From contig VZRS01009608.1 in the NCBI GenBank assembly GCA_013398055.1, positions 1-64,000 on the forward strand: a stretch of 64,000 nucleotides of DNA. The letters run 5' to 3'. This DNA comes from Ifrita kowaldi (Eukaryota; Chordata; Aves; Passeriformes; Cinclosomatidae). Below, piece after piece: positions 25,292 through 36,507 of the stretch. Positions within the stretch are counted from its first letter, which is position 1. Every line of letters begins with the position of its first letter. Under the pieces are notes generated by a model. It saw nothing but the letters and a program-made list of their open reading frames with translations. It was not told where the DNA came from and did no database searches. The position numbers and the translations under genes are program-made.

Positions 25292-27475
25292 CCGATCTTT
25301 GTTCGTGAAAGTATAATTGCCTCAGGTAAAATCAAGTTACGTAATTAGAACAACAGAGAATAATTCTAGCACACAGGGTCCATCTGTTGCCATGTGCATA
25401 AATTCTCTGTGACTTGCCAAAGTAATTTATCCACCCAGAACACACATCCAAGCCGGCCAATATCTGGTACTGAGCAGAAAGGAAATTTAAAGAAAGGCAC
25501 ATCATTTATCATTACAGACAGCTCAGCAATATTGTGAACAGGGAGCACAATTTCAGTGGAGGGGGAAGAGGGAGTGGGAGAATGAAGATTGGAAATGCTT
25601 GCTGAGCTCAGAGCCTGCTGTAACAGCCGCCTGACATCGGGATCTCAAGGGCTACTTCCTCTGAGAAAAGAGGAGCACAGAAAGCCGTGTCTTACCCATT
25701 CAACCCTGTCCCAACACATATTGTAATTCAATGAATTGCTATTTTGTGATGGAAAAACTTGCTGTCGCAAAATTTTCGACTGCCCTTGAATAGCTTGCAG
25801 TAGAATTTAATGTGAAGAATAAACAAACTCACCACTCTATGGCAGTCTTACATTAAGTCTGAAACCTTCCAGAAATAACAGTTACAAAAAGCCCACTTTC
25901 ACATGCTGAATGTAACATCCTACCCTTTCCTCTCCTCACTTAGAGGAGTCCTTGGCATGGGGGCTCGATGCAGTTATCGAGTACAAAACCTGTCTGCCAA
26001 ATTTTCAACACCCTGTTCAGCTTTTGAGACTCCAAAATACCAAGGCAAGAGTATATTATTAGGGGAAATTTCACTGTTTGAAAACCCCATCTTGATCAAC
26101 GAATCAAGTTTAGATTGGAGAATATACGGACACAGGGGTACAAACTTCACCCTACAGAATCTCATTTTACATTAAAATTGCAGGAGGTTTTAGCTCCTGG
26201 TATCACGAAAGCTGTCCTGAATCCATGAGCAGGCTGTAAACAGCATCTTTGTGAGGCTTCAGGCTCCCCAGAGCTTATACACAAGACAGCATTCTGTTGC
26301 TCTTGATGATGCATCAACAGTGAAGCCCAGTGAGATACTTGGAGGCAAGGAGGACATGAGGCAGCTCCAGATAGAAGAGGTAATAGGAGCTGTGGGGAGT
26401 AAATTTGACTGGAGGCAGATTTTAAACAAGTAGTTTGGGAGATGTCTGTATTTTCAGGCGCTATTTCAACTGAACTGCCTCCAGCAGTCTTGGATGAAAG
26501 CACGGTTGCAAAGCTGCTGGATGTGAGCCCTGGTTAGTCTGTTCCTACCACACTTTACAAGTCTTATTCAACTTCCTAAGTGAGCACAGACCCTTCTGCT
26601 TCCCCCTCCTTGGGGAGATGCTCTGGCAGAAACAGCCCTTCTGCCTACAGTGAGGCACTTTCACCTACCGTGGGCTTGAGAGGGAGAATCAGCAACGGTG
26701 TGGCTGTGTGCACAGTTGGGGATACAACAGCAGAGTTCTATTCTCCTCCTGCACATGTGCCAGAGGAACGTGTTTTCAATTCTTCATTTCTGGGAGATCC
26801 TTGACTTTGCTGTTTCAGTGTCTGAGACACAGCAACAGCGCAGTCATTTCTCTGCCATGGAGCTAAGTGCAGAAAAATCAGCCAGCTGCACAAGAAAAAT
26901 TAGATCATTAAAATGCATGTCTTCAGTCATGCTGGAAAACTTAAATAACTCTACAGTAAATATTTTAACTACCATGAGATCCTGAAAGCCTACAGTACCA
27001 TGCTCAAGAAGAGGCAACAAATTAAGGACCAGAGGAAAAAAAAGGAGCAAAGTAAAACAGAACCCAAAATATTCCAACAGTGGAACAACAAGGGATGTAC
27101 TGCTAATGAAAAGTTTCAGTACAAGGTAAAATAAAAAGGTAAAGACTGAGCACGGTCCTGATTGTTCCCAAACCAATATCTGCCATTGCTGACAGATAAG
27201 ATCCATTCTCTGTTATCCCTCACATGCCAAAAGTATCTCAGGAGCCAAGATGATGGCATTTCTCTCCTTACCATCAACCTTCATCCAGCAAAATGCAATG
27301 CTACTGCTTATTTCTGATCAAGAAGGCAAATTAGGCCTGACCACCTATCTGCCTAAAGTTCAGGGAATTCCACTCTTAAGATCAGAAAGATGTGTTCGTA
27401 CTTAAAATGTTGTTCCCTTACTAAGGGCATTTTACGAGAACACATTTGACCAGCGAGCGTTGAGTCAATCTGATT
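25292..27475. other. Unique noncoding DNA
   Basis: No gene, RNA or mobile element recognised. Several frames of 60-120 codons overlap on both strands between 25903 and 27206. None shows a known motif. Confidence 0.5.
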
Positions 27476-27725
27476 TAAACAAAACCAAAAAAAACCCCAA
27501 ATGAACAAAAAAAGCCCCAACTGAACAACAACAAAAAAACCCACCCAAAACAAAAAACAACAAAAAAACCCCAAACAGAAAAGAACAAAGGCAACACCAG
27601 AAAAGACACCATAAAACACAAAAACCAATAAATTCTAAACAACAAAGCACTCCCCCACTCCCCTAAAAAAGTAAAATAAATCCCAACCAAAGGAAAAAGT
27701 AAAACAAACCTCAAACCATAAAAAG
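27476..27725 (+). repeat. A/C-rich low-complexity block
   Basis: About 250 bp of A runs with CCCC, CAAC and ACCC interruptions on the plus strand and very few T. The minus strand reads as T/G-rich and yields several overlapping, extremely F/V/L/G-rich frames (27353-27747). These resemble membrane segments only because TTT, TTG and GTT codons dominate. They should not be annotated as proteins. Confidence 0.85.
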
Positions 27726-29008
27726 AACTCATAGCTCTTTTCCTCACACCTTGATTCCTTTTTCAATGGGATATTCACAAAGCTGGTTAATTTAGAAAAA
27801 ATTAAGCTCAGAACACTGCTACTGGCAAACAATAAAACTGTTCCTGACTCAAAGGAACGTTTGACATGATGGAGGCAGAAATGGCCTACCAAAAAGAAAA
27901 AAAAAGGAAGAAAATATTTGTTTGCAGTGGCTTTCATAGAGAGTCAGAGATCAGCCTGGCTTTTCCTGAAATAGGCTGTGAGTTTTCACACCACTGACAC
28001 TTTGTTAAAGAACACATGGAAAGGTTCAAATTGAAATAACGCCTGAAATGAAATAACTTGACACTGTGTCTGGACGGTGTTTTAAAGAGTTTGCACAGTT
28101 CTAGTTAGGACTCTTTCAGCCATGTTTGCTGTCTGAGGGGTGATTAAATGACATGTTTTTAAAACATGAAGTATTGGCCATTTTGTGTTTCTGGTGCCAT
28201 CCTTTTAAATTTCATGAGAATGGAGTGAAAACAACCCAGACTGGTTTTGAAATTCCTGTCACTACCCGTACTTCAGTTACCCAACACATCATGCTTATTC
28301 ATGCAATACTTAAATGGGATAATTTTCACAAGGGAAGGTGAAAAATTGTCAGAGAACTCTGATTAAGGCAAAGGGGTAAGCATCCCAACTCATACCCACC
28401 CCAAGCAAAGGATCATTTTGTGGGGGGTCTTGTGCATGGCTTCATGAAATAACCACTCCAAAGGCTGATCCTGCACCAGGGCTCACGTCCACAGTCAGGG
28501 CAGGTCTGAAAGGGTTCAGACAGAAAAGGCTCCTGTCAGAAACCAGATTTACTTTAAAGGATCACACTGTGGAGCCACAGGCTGGAACCACATTAGTGCT
28601 CATTACGGCCGGGTCTCTCCCAGAAACATGTGCAAATGCCATCCCCATCACCCCTGTTAAGGGTAACTCATTTATTTTGTGTGTATCAGAGCAGGGCTTG
28701 GCCTTTTGGTCCTTGTCAACAGTGCAGCTTACACCATGCTATCCAAAAGCTGCACAGAGCCAACATCCTTGCCATGTTATTAGAGGGAAACTGGTGCCAG
28801 TCAGCCTAGGACAGTGCAGAGGCTGAGCCCTAGCTCAGGAATTTCTCAGCCACTGACACTTTTATAACAGAATTAATTACTGCTCTATACAGCCCAATTG
28901 ACAGAAACCCTGGGCCCTTTGACAGCGACATGTCAAAATATAATTCAGCATGGATGTAGTAGCACATACTGAAACTGGCCTCAACTAGAAGTACATCAAA
29001 CATCAACT
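27726..29008. other. Unique noncoding DNA
   Basis: Nothing recognised apart from a short A-rich tract near 27892-27912. Open frames are 100 codons or fewer and without domains. Confidence 0.5.
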
Positions 29009-29074
29009 AAAAAAAAAAAAAAAANNNNNNNNNNNNNNNNNNNNNNNNNNNNNNNNNNNNNNNAAAAAAAAAAA
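29009..29074. other. Assembly gap inside a poly-A tract
   Basis: A run of A (to 29024) leads into 39 N characters (29025-29063), followed by 11 more A bases. The gap sits entirely within a homopolymer, so the missing sequence may be just more poly-A or an A-rich repeat, and its stated length is probably an estimate. Confidence 0.97.
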
Positions 29075-31947
29075 GCAAGCAGCCTCTCTCAGGCTGAGTC
29101 ACATTTGTATTTTCATTAAGGAACAGTCCACAGAATTTCACCTAAAATAAATAAATTGGCGAAACAAGTCATTAATCTATTCTAATGTAAAATGCACAAG
29201 TCTAAACTAATGAATACTTGAAATAAAGAGAGTGAATTTAAATTATTCCTATGGAACCTACAGATGTTGTAGGCAGGCTCAAGCATATGTGTTCAGTTTA
29301 GTCATTTTACAGAGCGAACAGCCATAGATTGGCTGAGCTAGAAAGTTAATTTTTATTTATTATGTTTAGCCCTAGCATATTTGAGCACAGGCTCATTATT
29401 TGCGTTGGATATAACTGAAATCATAAATGGAGATGCAGGAAGTCCTTTGTTTTTTATAATGATCCTAGGAACAAACAAGAAGCTGCTCTGCAGGAAAGAC
29501 TCAGACTCTTAACAAGCACAGCTTTTGCACAATAATGCCTAAAAGCTAGAAATGAGAGAAGGGCAGTATTTTAACATATTTTCAGAACAGATTCCTTCTA
29601 TAAATCTGAATTGCTGCAGTTATCTGATACAAATTTTGGCAGATTTTTAGCAGACCAGATGTCCACAATAAAATGTTATTTAATGTATCAATGAACAGTT
29701 TCCAATATGCAAACCACTCAGTTTCTGCAAACATCTTATGGACAACTGCCATTATGATGGGTGTTTGTTTCAGTAGAGCAGAAGTGGCTGTAGAGAGTCT
29801 TGGGTTTCTGATAAAAGCACCATTGAAAAATTATTCATTTCAGAGTAGTGCATAAGGAACATGTTTATTTCTAGCAAAAAGTCTAAAACCATAATAAAAT
29901 TAAGTTACAATAAAACTGGGAATAAAATCAACAATGCCTTCAGCAGCAGGAATTTGAAGCAAGAAAAACTAAATTATCCACAGGATGCTTAGCAATTGCT
30001 TTCCACATAAATGGTGTGAGGTGGCAGATTCCTGAGTGCTCTGGTGCTTTGCATTGCTTGGTTTTAACGCTGCTTTCTGGGACCCCCTGTTGCTGAGAGG
30101 CCCAGTGACAGTGGCCAGCAGAGCAGCACGGCTGGTGTGGTGACAAACGTGGTTTCAGGTGCAAGAAAGCACCTTGGTGTCTTAAATCCCATGGGCAGAG
30201 CACTGCTCAGGGCCAGGAAAGGCAGCCAGGGCTGGAAATCCTTTCCTCCACAGCCTCCAAAACATCAACAGCCACCCCATCCCTCCCTTTTGGCAGGGCC
30301 TAAGGCTGAGCACATCTTGGATCCTGAGGTGAAGCACAAGGATTTACAGCTCCATCCCTCTGTCTAGGCTCTTCCATGTTAGTTACTATTTTCTCATTTC
30401 CTTAAACAATTGAAAAAATTCACTGAGCTGATGGGCCTTTTCAGTTTGTTGTAATTTGATTTTTAAGTAACCACCTTGCTGACATATTGTCTACAGATTG
30501 TTTTATTAATCTTATAAGAACATTACAAAATCAGTTATGTATGGTATTTACTACTGTAAATCAGGAGCGTGTTCTAATTTACGAGAAAGCCCCTTTCCCT
30601 CTGACTCCAAAGGAAACATGATTGACCCTGACACAGTTATGTGCTCCAGAGGGGAGACAGTCTGTCACGTTCAATCATTTCTTGATCAAATCCAAAATGG
30701 CAAGTTAATTGTTTAATTAAGGGAACAAGGCCCTTAGAAACTTTCATGTTCTACATGATTTTATAATGGGTCTATGTAAATAAAATAAATAAGATCTGAT
30801 AGAATTGAGAGAAATTTCATAAGCAAAACCTGTGCTAAATATCTGTGTTACTAACAAAAAACTATCAACAGCCAACCTCCAGTGACTAAACCCAACAAAA
30901 TAACTTCATTTTATAAGTATTTTGGAATTCATATGAAAAATCACTGGCACGCTTGAACACAGTTGTAGCACACTTAGGTTATACCATGTTTAAGACAAGA
31001 ATGAAGCACAAAGCCAGAAATCCATCTTACTTCACTCTGAGGCAAAACTAAAAAAAATGAAAAACAGGATTAACAAAAAGCAAATCAGTTTGTGGGAAAT
31101 TGTGCTACCGATGCTGCAGCCCTTAGTGTATTTTAGCATTTTAGGGGATTTTGGCCATCAAAATTGCTGCTGCCTGTATCCAGAGGTCACTTTTCACAGC
31201 CAATGAAAGTTCATTTTTATGATGTAAAACTCTGCATTTGGAACTCTGCACCAGCTACTTAACCATGCACTGATTTATTTATCTGTGAATGGGCCCCCAC
31301 ACGTGATAAACCCCATTATTTATACGGCAACGTGGAGAGCACTGATTCTTTTTGATACATTATTCATTGAGAACAGCGTACCTGCGCTTCTCATTAGTGG
31401 GATTTCTTCCAGCATTCTGTGTTCTGAGGAGTTTTCAAAAGTCTCCCTCTCTCACCCAAAACCCTGCCATAATTAATTTTTTTTCTTTCTTCAGCTTAAA
31501 CCATCATGATTTGATTGAAACTCCAAACTAAGTTCATCATAAACTTCTGAATAAGCACAGTTTTAAATTCTGACCTCAGCGTAGCTAAAACATTTCTACA
31601 ATTCTGCCAGCATGACACATTTGGGGTTTCTAATGATGTTTCTAAATACTCAGGTAATTGGTAGCAAATTCAGACAGGTTAAAACTGTCTTTTCAGTAAG
31701 ATTTAAGCTTTTACACTTTGTCCAGTGCTCGATCAAGGCCAGAGTAACCTACACATCATCTGTGAAATGTCAGTCAATGGGTGTTAAACAACACCTGCTT
31801 AAGACATCAAATTATTAAAAGTGGCCTGAGACAGTCCAAAAGTCACAGCCACGGATTCGAGCAAACTGGGAAGCCACAGAAATGCTGGTGCTCTTTTTTA
31901 GCTGCATTGGGTTTAAATGCAGTGAAGCCACATCTACATCCAACAGC
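29075..31947. other. Unique noncoding DNA
   Basis: No gene or recognised repeat. It is AT-rich with in-frame stops throughout and ends at the two-base N marker at 31948-31949. Confidence 0.55.
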
Positions 31948-31949
31948 NN
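31948..31949. other. Contig junction (2 N)
   Basis: Two N characters abut the start of a (TAAAA)n run and the first copy of the 2169-bp duplication. Such tiny N runs usually mark a join of undetermined sequence between contigs. Confidence 0.9.
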
Positions 31950-32016
31950 AATAAAATAAAATAAAATAAAATAAAATAAAATAAAATAAAATAAAATAAA
32001 ATAAAATAAAATAATA
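31950..32016 (+). repeat. (TAAAA)n microsatellite, copy 1
   Basis: About 12 TAAAA units, ending in TAATAAAATTTAAAAAGG. It opens the first duplicate directly after the NN join. The same run, with the same length, opens the second copy. Confidence 0.95.
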
Positions 32017-34118
32017 AAATTTAAAAAGGAGTCAGGAATAGGAGTTAATGACCAAGGCCCGGAGATGAAAAGGAAGGCAGCTGTCAGCTCAGGAATAACA
32101 GAGGGTACACAGAACATTTTTTCCCCCTATTTTACTTTTTAGCAGCATCTGAATGGTAAGATTCACTCAAGAACCTTAACATTGCATAATGGACACCCTG
32201 AACTTCTCTAATGGAAGCTGTGGGCTTTCCAAAACAATAACAGTTAAGTTCTCACTCCTTTACTTTCTTTTCATTGTGATATAAGTTTCTTGGCTTCTCA
32301 TCTTAATTATGTGTGAGAAAGTTTCTAAACTTTTAGCATAACTCGGTTTTATGAAGAGAGAGCTTGAAAAAAACAAATCATAGATAGTTTTAAATTCACA
32401 ACGAAATAAGTTTAACAAACTTTGCTGCACACAGATAGCTAAATTCTTTTTTTTTATGCCACTCTGCTTAAAAATACATGACTAAAATGCTCCTGTCGTA
32501 GAGTGGGCCAGATGAGGTGAGAAGGCAGCAGGAACACAGACAGTGCTCTGCCAGTCCCAGCTCACACTGTGCAGAGGGAAATGAAGTAATCCTGCCTGGA
32601 TTCATCAGCATTTAATCAAAACCTTCCTTTCCCTTCCCGTCAATTAAAAGATTTGCAGAAGGCAGCAGAGAGGAAAAGGTAATAAGTCGAAAAGTGATGA
32701 GGGAACCGGAGGGTCACATCAATAAAGACACATTTTTGTAACAATTGTCTTTGCTCCAGAATGAACAGAGAAGCACAAAGAATCTGCTTTCTCCAGCCAC
32801 GCTGAGGAGCTGTGTTAAATCTCTGATGAGACAAAGATTTTCTTTAAACTTTTATAGGAATGAGAAGGTCTTCACTAATGAGAGTTTAAGGGAATTTCTT
32901 AAATCTAAAGTGAAGGATACCAGGAGTTGAACATAACCTGAGGGTTTTCCTGTACATGTTCGCTAATATTACAAAGAGCTTTCAGAAAACCCTCTGAAGA
33001 TCCTGTTTCCTGCAGGAAGAAAAAGAAGCAGGGCAGAAAGGCTTCAGGGAGCTGAAAAGGAAAGAATATTGCTGTAAAGGTACATACACAGTGTGTTGTT
33101 AGAGGAGGGAGAGCCGTCCAAACGCCACAGTATAATTCCGGTGTCTAGGAGGTAATTTGAAATGATTAAAGAAGTTCTGTCCTCACCCCTTCCTACGACA
33201 AACTGTTCAGGCTTAAAGAACCAGTGCACCCTGAACAGAAATACTACACTTTGACTGGGATAACAGCTCCACTCACGGATAGTGCTTGCGAAAACCTAGA
33301 AAGGTTCATTTCATACCCAGCAACCAAACCTAGGTCTTTCAGGATTATGACCAAGGAAGAGCTCTGGAAGTACAAGAGGACTTTTCCCTCTTCCAGAGAT
33401 GCCAAAGTCTCCTGCCCTATTGCAATGAAGAGTAAGACAGGCCCCATTCACACCTAGGTGGCAAGAGAGCCATTTGACGCTGCTGCCTGAAAAGTGTCCC
33501 CTTGGCAATAGGGAACATAGAAACCAAAATGCCCATTAGACCATTTAAAAGGTGCAATTTTTTTCCCCCTTTTCGATGGCCATATGTCTAAATACAGCAG
33601 ATTTGCACTGTGCTGATCCTCCAGGGTCTCCCCTGTTGCAGGGATAATTGTAGCATGTCAGAACATGAAAAGTTTAAGTTGCACCTACTCCATGACCTAT
33701 TGCCGAGGGGAAGAAAAATAAAATAAAAGAAACCCCAAAAGCCCTGACAACTACGTCAGATTCGCCTGCCTTTATTGTATTCAATGGAAGTGCTGTTTTC
33801 TAAACAGCATATTGCTCTAAAGCACAGACAGAGGGGAAGATTTAACCTTTGTATAAATGGAGAGCAGTCAAGGGCAATAAAAGCTCACGTCAGGTACGAG
33901 AGGCTTATCGATGCTGACAGGGGGAGGAATGAGGAGTCGGAACACTTGCTCCTGAGCACAAGGTGTCAGCCTCACTGAGACCTTTACAAAGCTCTGCCCT
34001 GCTTCTGTTTCATTACAGAAGGCTCCTTTTACGCTGGAAGATCTGCCAGGGAAGGGAGCCACCTTTCCAAATCCTGAGGAAGGCGGGAGTTCGCCCTTCT
34101 AAAACAAGGAGGCTGAGG
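31950..34118 (+). repeat. 2169-bp duplicate, copy 1 (probable assembly artefact)
   Basis: Every stretch I compared is identical to 34339-36507, at a constant offset of 2389 bp, including the length of the AAAAT microsatellite and homopolymer runs. The left edge falls directly after NN and the right edge directly before N (34119). An unplaced duplicate contig or haplotig inserted beside the full contig explains this best. A real recent tandem duplication would not be expected to end exactly at gap markers. No gene is seen inside. Confidence 0.95.
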
Positions 34119-34119
34119 N
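34119..34119. other. Contig junction (1 N)
   Basis: A single N falls exactly where copy 1 of the duplication stops matching copy 2. Confidence 0.85.
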
Positions 34120-34338
34120 AGTGTTTTTTTTTTTTTTTTAAGCAAGGAAGAAAGTACGGGGAGGTGGATGGGATGCTTGTTGCTTGTTTTAGATTGACAT
34201 GTTTTATAGGAGAGGGAGGAGGAAAAGAAAAATGGAAAATAAAAGAGAAAGGAGGGGAACGAAAAAACACAGAAGAAAAGTTAAAAGAAAAAAAACAAAC
34301 AAGGAAATGAAGATAGAAGGGAGAAAGAAAGGAGAAAG
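34120..34338 (+). other. Insert between duplicates: poly-T then purine-rich tract
   Basis: Starts with AGTG and a T16 run (34124-34139). From about 34208 it becomes almost pure A/G (GGAGAGGGAGGAGG, GAGAAAGGAGGGG, GAAAGAAAGGAG) up to the microsatellite. Long purine tracts are difficult to sequence and assemble and can adopt triplex structures. This is probably the true left neighbour of the duplicated sequence in the genome. Confidence 0.8.
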
Positions 34339-34405
34339 AATAAAATAAAATAAAATAAAATAAAATAAAATAAAATAAAATAAAATAAAATAAAATAAAA
34401 TAATA
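34339..34405 (+). repeat. (TAAAA)n microsatellite, copy 2
   Basis: Same length and same closing variant (TAATAAAATTT) as copy 1. Here it grows directly out of the purine-rich tract, ending GAAAGAA. Confidence 0.95.
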
Positions 34406-36507
34406 AAATTTAAAAAGGAGTCAGGAATAGGAGTTAATGACCAAGGCCCGGAGATGAAAAGGAAGGCAGCTGTCAGCTCAGGAATAACAGAGGGTACACA
34501 GAACATTTTTTCCCCCTATTTTACTTTTTAGCAGCATCTGAATGGTAAGATTCACTCAAGAACCTTAACATTGCATAATGGACACCCTGAACTTCTCTAA
34601 TGGAAGCTGTGGGCTTTCCAAAACAATAACAGTTAAGTTCTCACTCCTTTACTTTCTTTTCATTGTGATATAAGTTTCTTGGCTTCTCATCTTAATTATG
34701 TGTGAGAAAGTTTCTAAACTTTTAGCATAACTCGGTTTTATGAAGAGAGAGCTTGAAAAAAACAAATCATAGATAGTTTTAAATTCACAACGAAATAAGT
34801 TTAACAAACTTTGCTGCACACAGATAGCTAAATTCTTTTTTTTTATGCCACTCTGCTTAAAAATACATGACTAAAATGCTCCTGTCGTAGAGTGGGCCAG
34901 ATGAGGTGAGAAGGCAGCAGGAACACAGACAGTGCTCTGCCAGTCCCAGCTCACACTGTGCAGAGGGAAATGAAGTAATCCTGCCTGGATTCATCAGCAT
35001 TTAATCAAAACCTTCCTTTCCCTTCCCGTCAATTAAAAGATTTGCAGAAGGCAGCAGAGAGGAAAAGGTAATAAGTCGAAAAGTGATGAGGGAACCGGAG
35101 GGTCACATCAATAAAGACACATTTTTGTAACAATTGTCTTTGCTCCAGAATGAACAGAGAAGCACAAAGAATCTGCTTTCTCCAGCCACGCTGAGGAGCT
35201 GTGTTAAATCTCTGATGAGACAAAGATTTTCTTTAAACTTTTATAGGAATGAGAAGGTCTTCACTAATGAGAGTTTAAGGGAATTTCTTAAATCTAAAGT
35301 GAAGGATACCAGGAGTTGAACATAACCTGAGGGTTTTCCTGTACATGTTCGCTAATATTACAAAGAGCTTTCAGAAAACCCTCTGAAGATCCTGTTTCCT
35401 GCAGGAAGAAAAAGAAGCAGGGCAGAAAGGCTTCAGGGAGCTGAAAAGGAAAGAATATTGCTGTAAAGGTACATACACAGTGTGTTGTTAGAGGAGGGAG
35501 AGCCGTCCAAACGCCACAGTATAATTCCGGTGTCTAGGAGGTAATTTGAAATGATTAAAGAAGTTCTGTCCTCACCCCTTCCTACGACAAACTGTTCAGG
35601 CTTAAAGAACCAGTGCACCCTGAACAGAAATACTACACTTTGACTGGGATAACAGCTCCACTCACGGATAGTGCTTGCGAAAACCTAGAAAGGTTCATTT
35701 CATACCCAGCAACCAAACCTAGGTCTTTCAGGATTATGACCAAGGAAGAGCTCTGGAAGTACAAGAGGACTTTTCCCTCTTCCAGAGATGCCAAAGTCTC
35801 CTGCCCTATTGCAATGAAGAGTAAGACAGGCCCCATTCACACCTAGGTGGCAAGAGAGCCATTTGACGCTGCTGCCTGAAAAGTGTCCCCTTGGCAATAG
35901 GGAACATAGAAACCAAAATGCCCATTAGACCATTTAAAAGGTGCAATTTTTTTCCCCCTTTTCGATGGCCATATGTCTAAATACAGCAGATTTGCACTGT
36001 GCTGATCCTCCAGGGTCTCCCCTGTTGCAGGGATAATTGTAGCATGTCAGAACATGAAAAGTTTAAGTTGCACCTACTCCATGACCTATTGCCGAGGGGA
36101 AGAAAAATAAAATAAAAGAAACCCCAAAAGCCCTGACAACTACGTCAGATTCGCCTGCCTTTATTGTATTCAATGGAAGTGCTGTTTTCTAAACAGCATA
36201 TTGCTCTAAAGCACAGACAGAGGGGAAGATTTAACCTTTGTATAAATGGAGAGCAGTCAAGGGCAATAAAAGCTCACGTCAGGTACGAGAGGCTTATCGA
36301 TGCTGACAGGGGGAGGAATGAGGAGTCGGAACACTTGCTCCTGAGCACAAGGTGTCAGCCTCACTGAGACCTTTACAAAGCTCTGCCCTGCTTCTGTTTC
36401 ATTACAGAAGGCTCCTTTTACGCTGGAAGATCTGCCAGGGAAGGGAGCCACCTTTCCAAATCCTGAGGAAGGCGGGAGTTCGCCCTTCTAAAACAAGGAG
36501 GCTGAGG
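34339..36507 (+). repeat. 2169-bp duplicate, copy 2
   Basis: Matches copy 1 in every stretch compared. Unlike copy 1 it continues into unbroken flanking sequence on both sides, so it is probably the genuine locus. It contains the microsatellite at 34339-34405 and otherwise ordinary noncoding DNA. Open frames at 35029-36451 appear twice in the window only because of the duplication. Confidence 0.95.

Noticed and set aside
27353..27747. Hydrophobic, F/V/L-rich small membrane proteins on the minus strand
   Set aside because: They arise in several frames at once from the complement of an A/C-rich low-complexity block.
32640..36451. A pair of duplicated gene families (identical frames at 2389-bp spacing)
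   Set aside because: The frames are identical because the underlying sequence appears twice, probably through assembly error, and none resembles a real gene.
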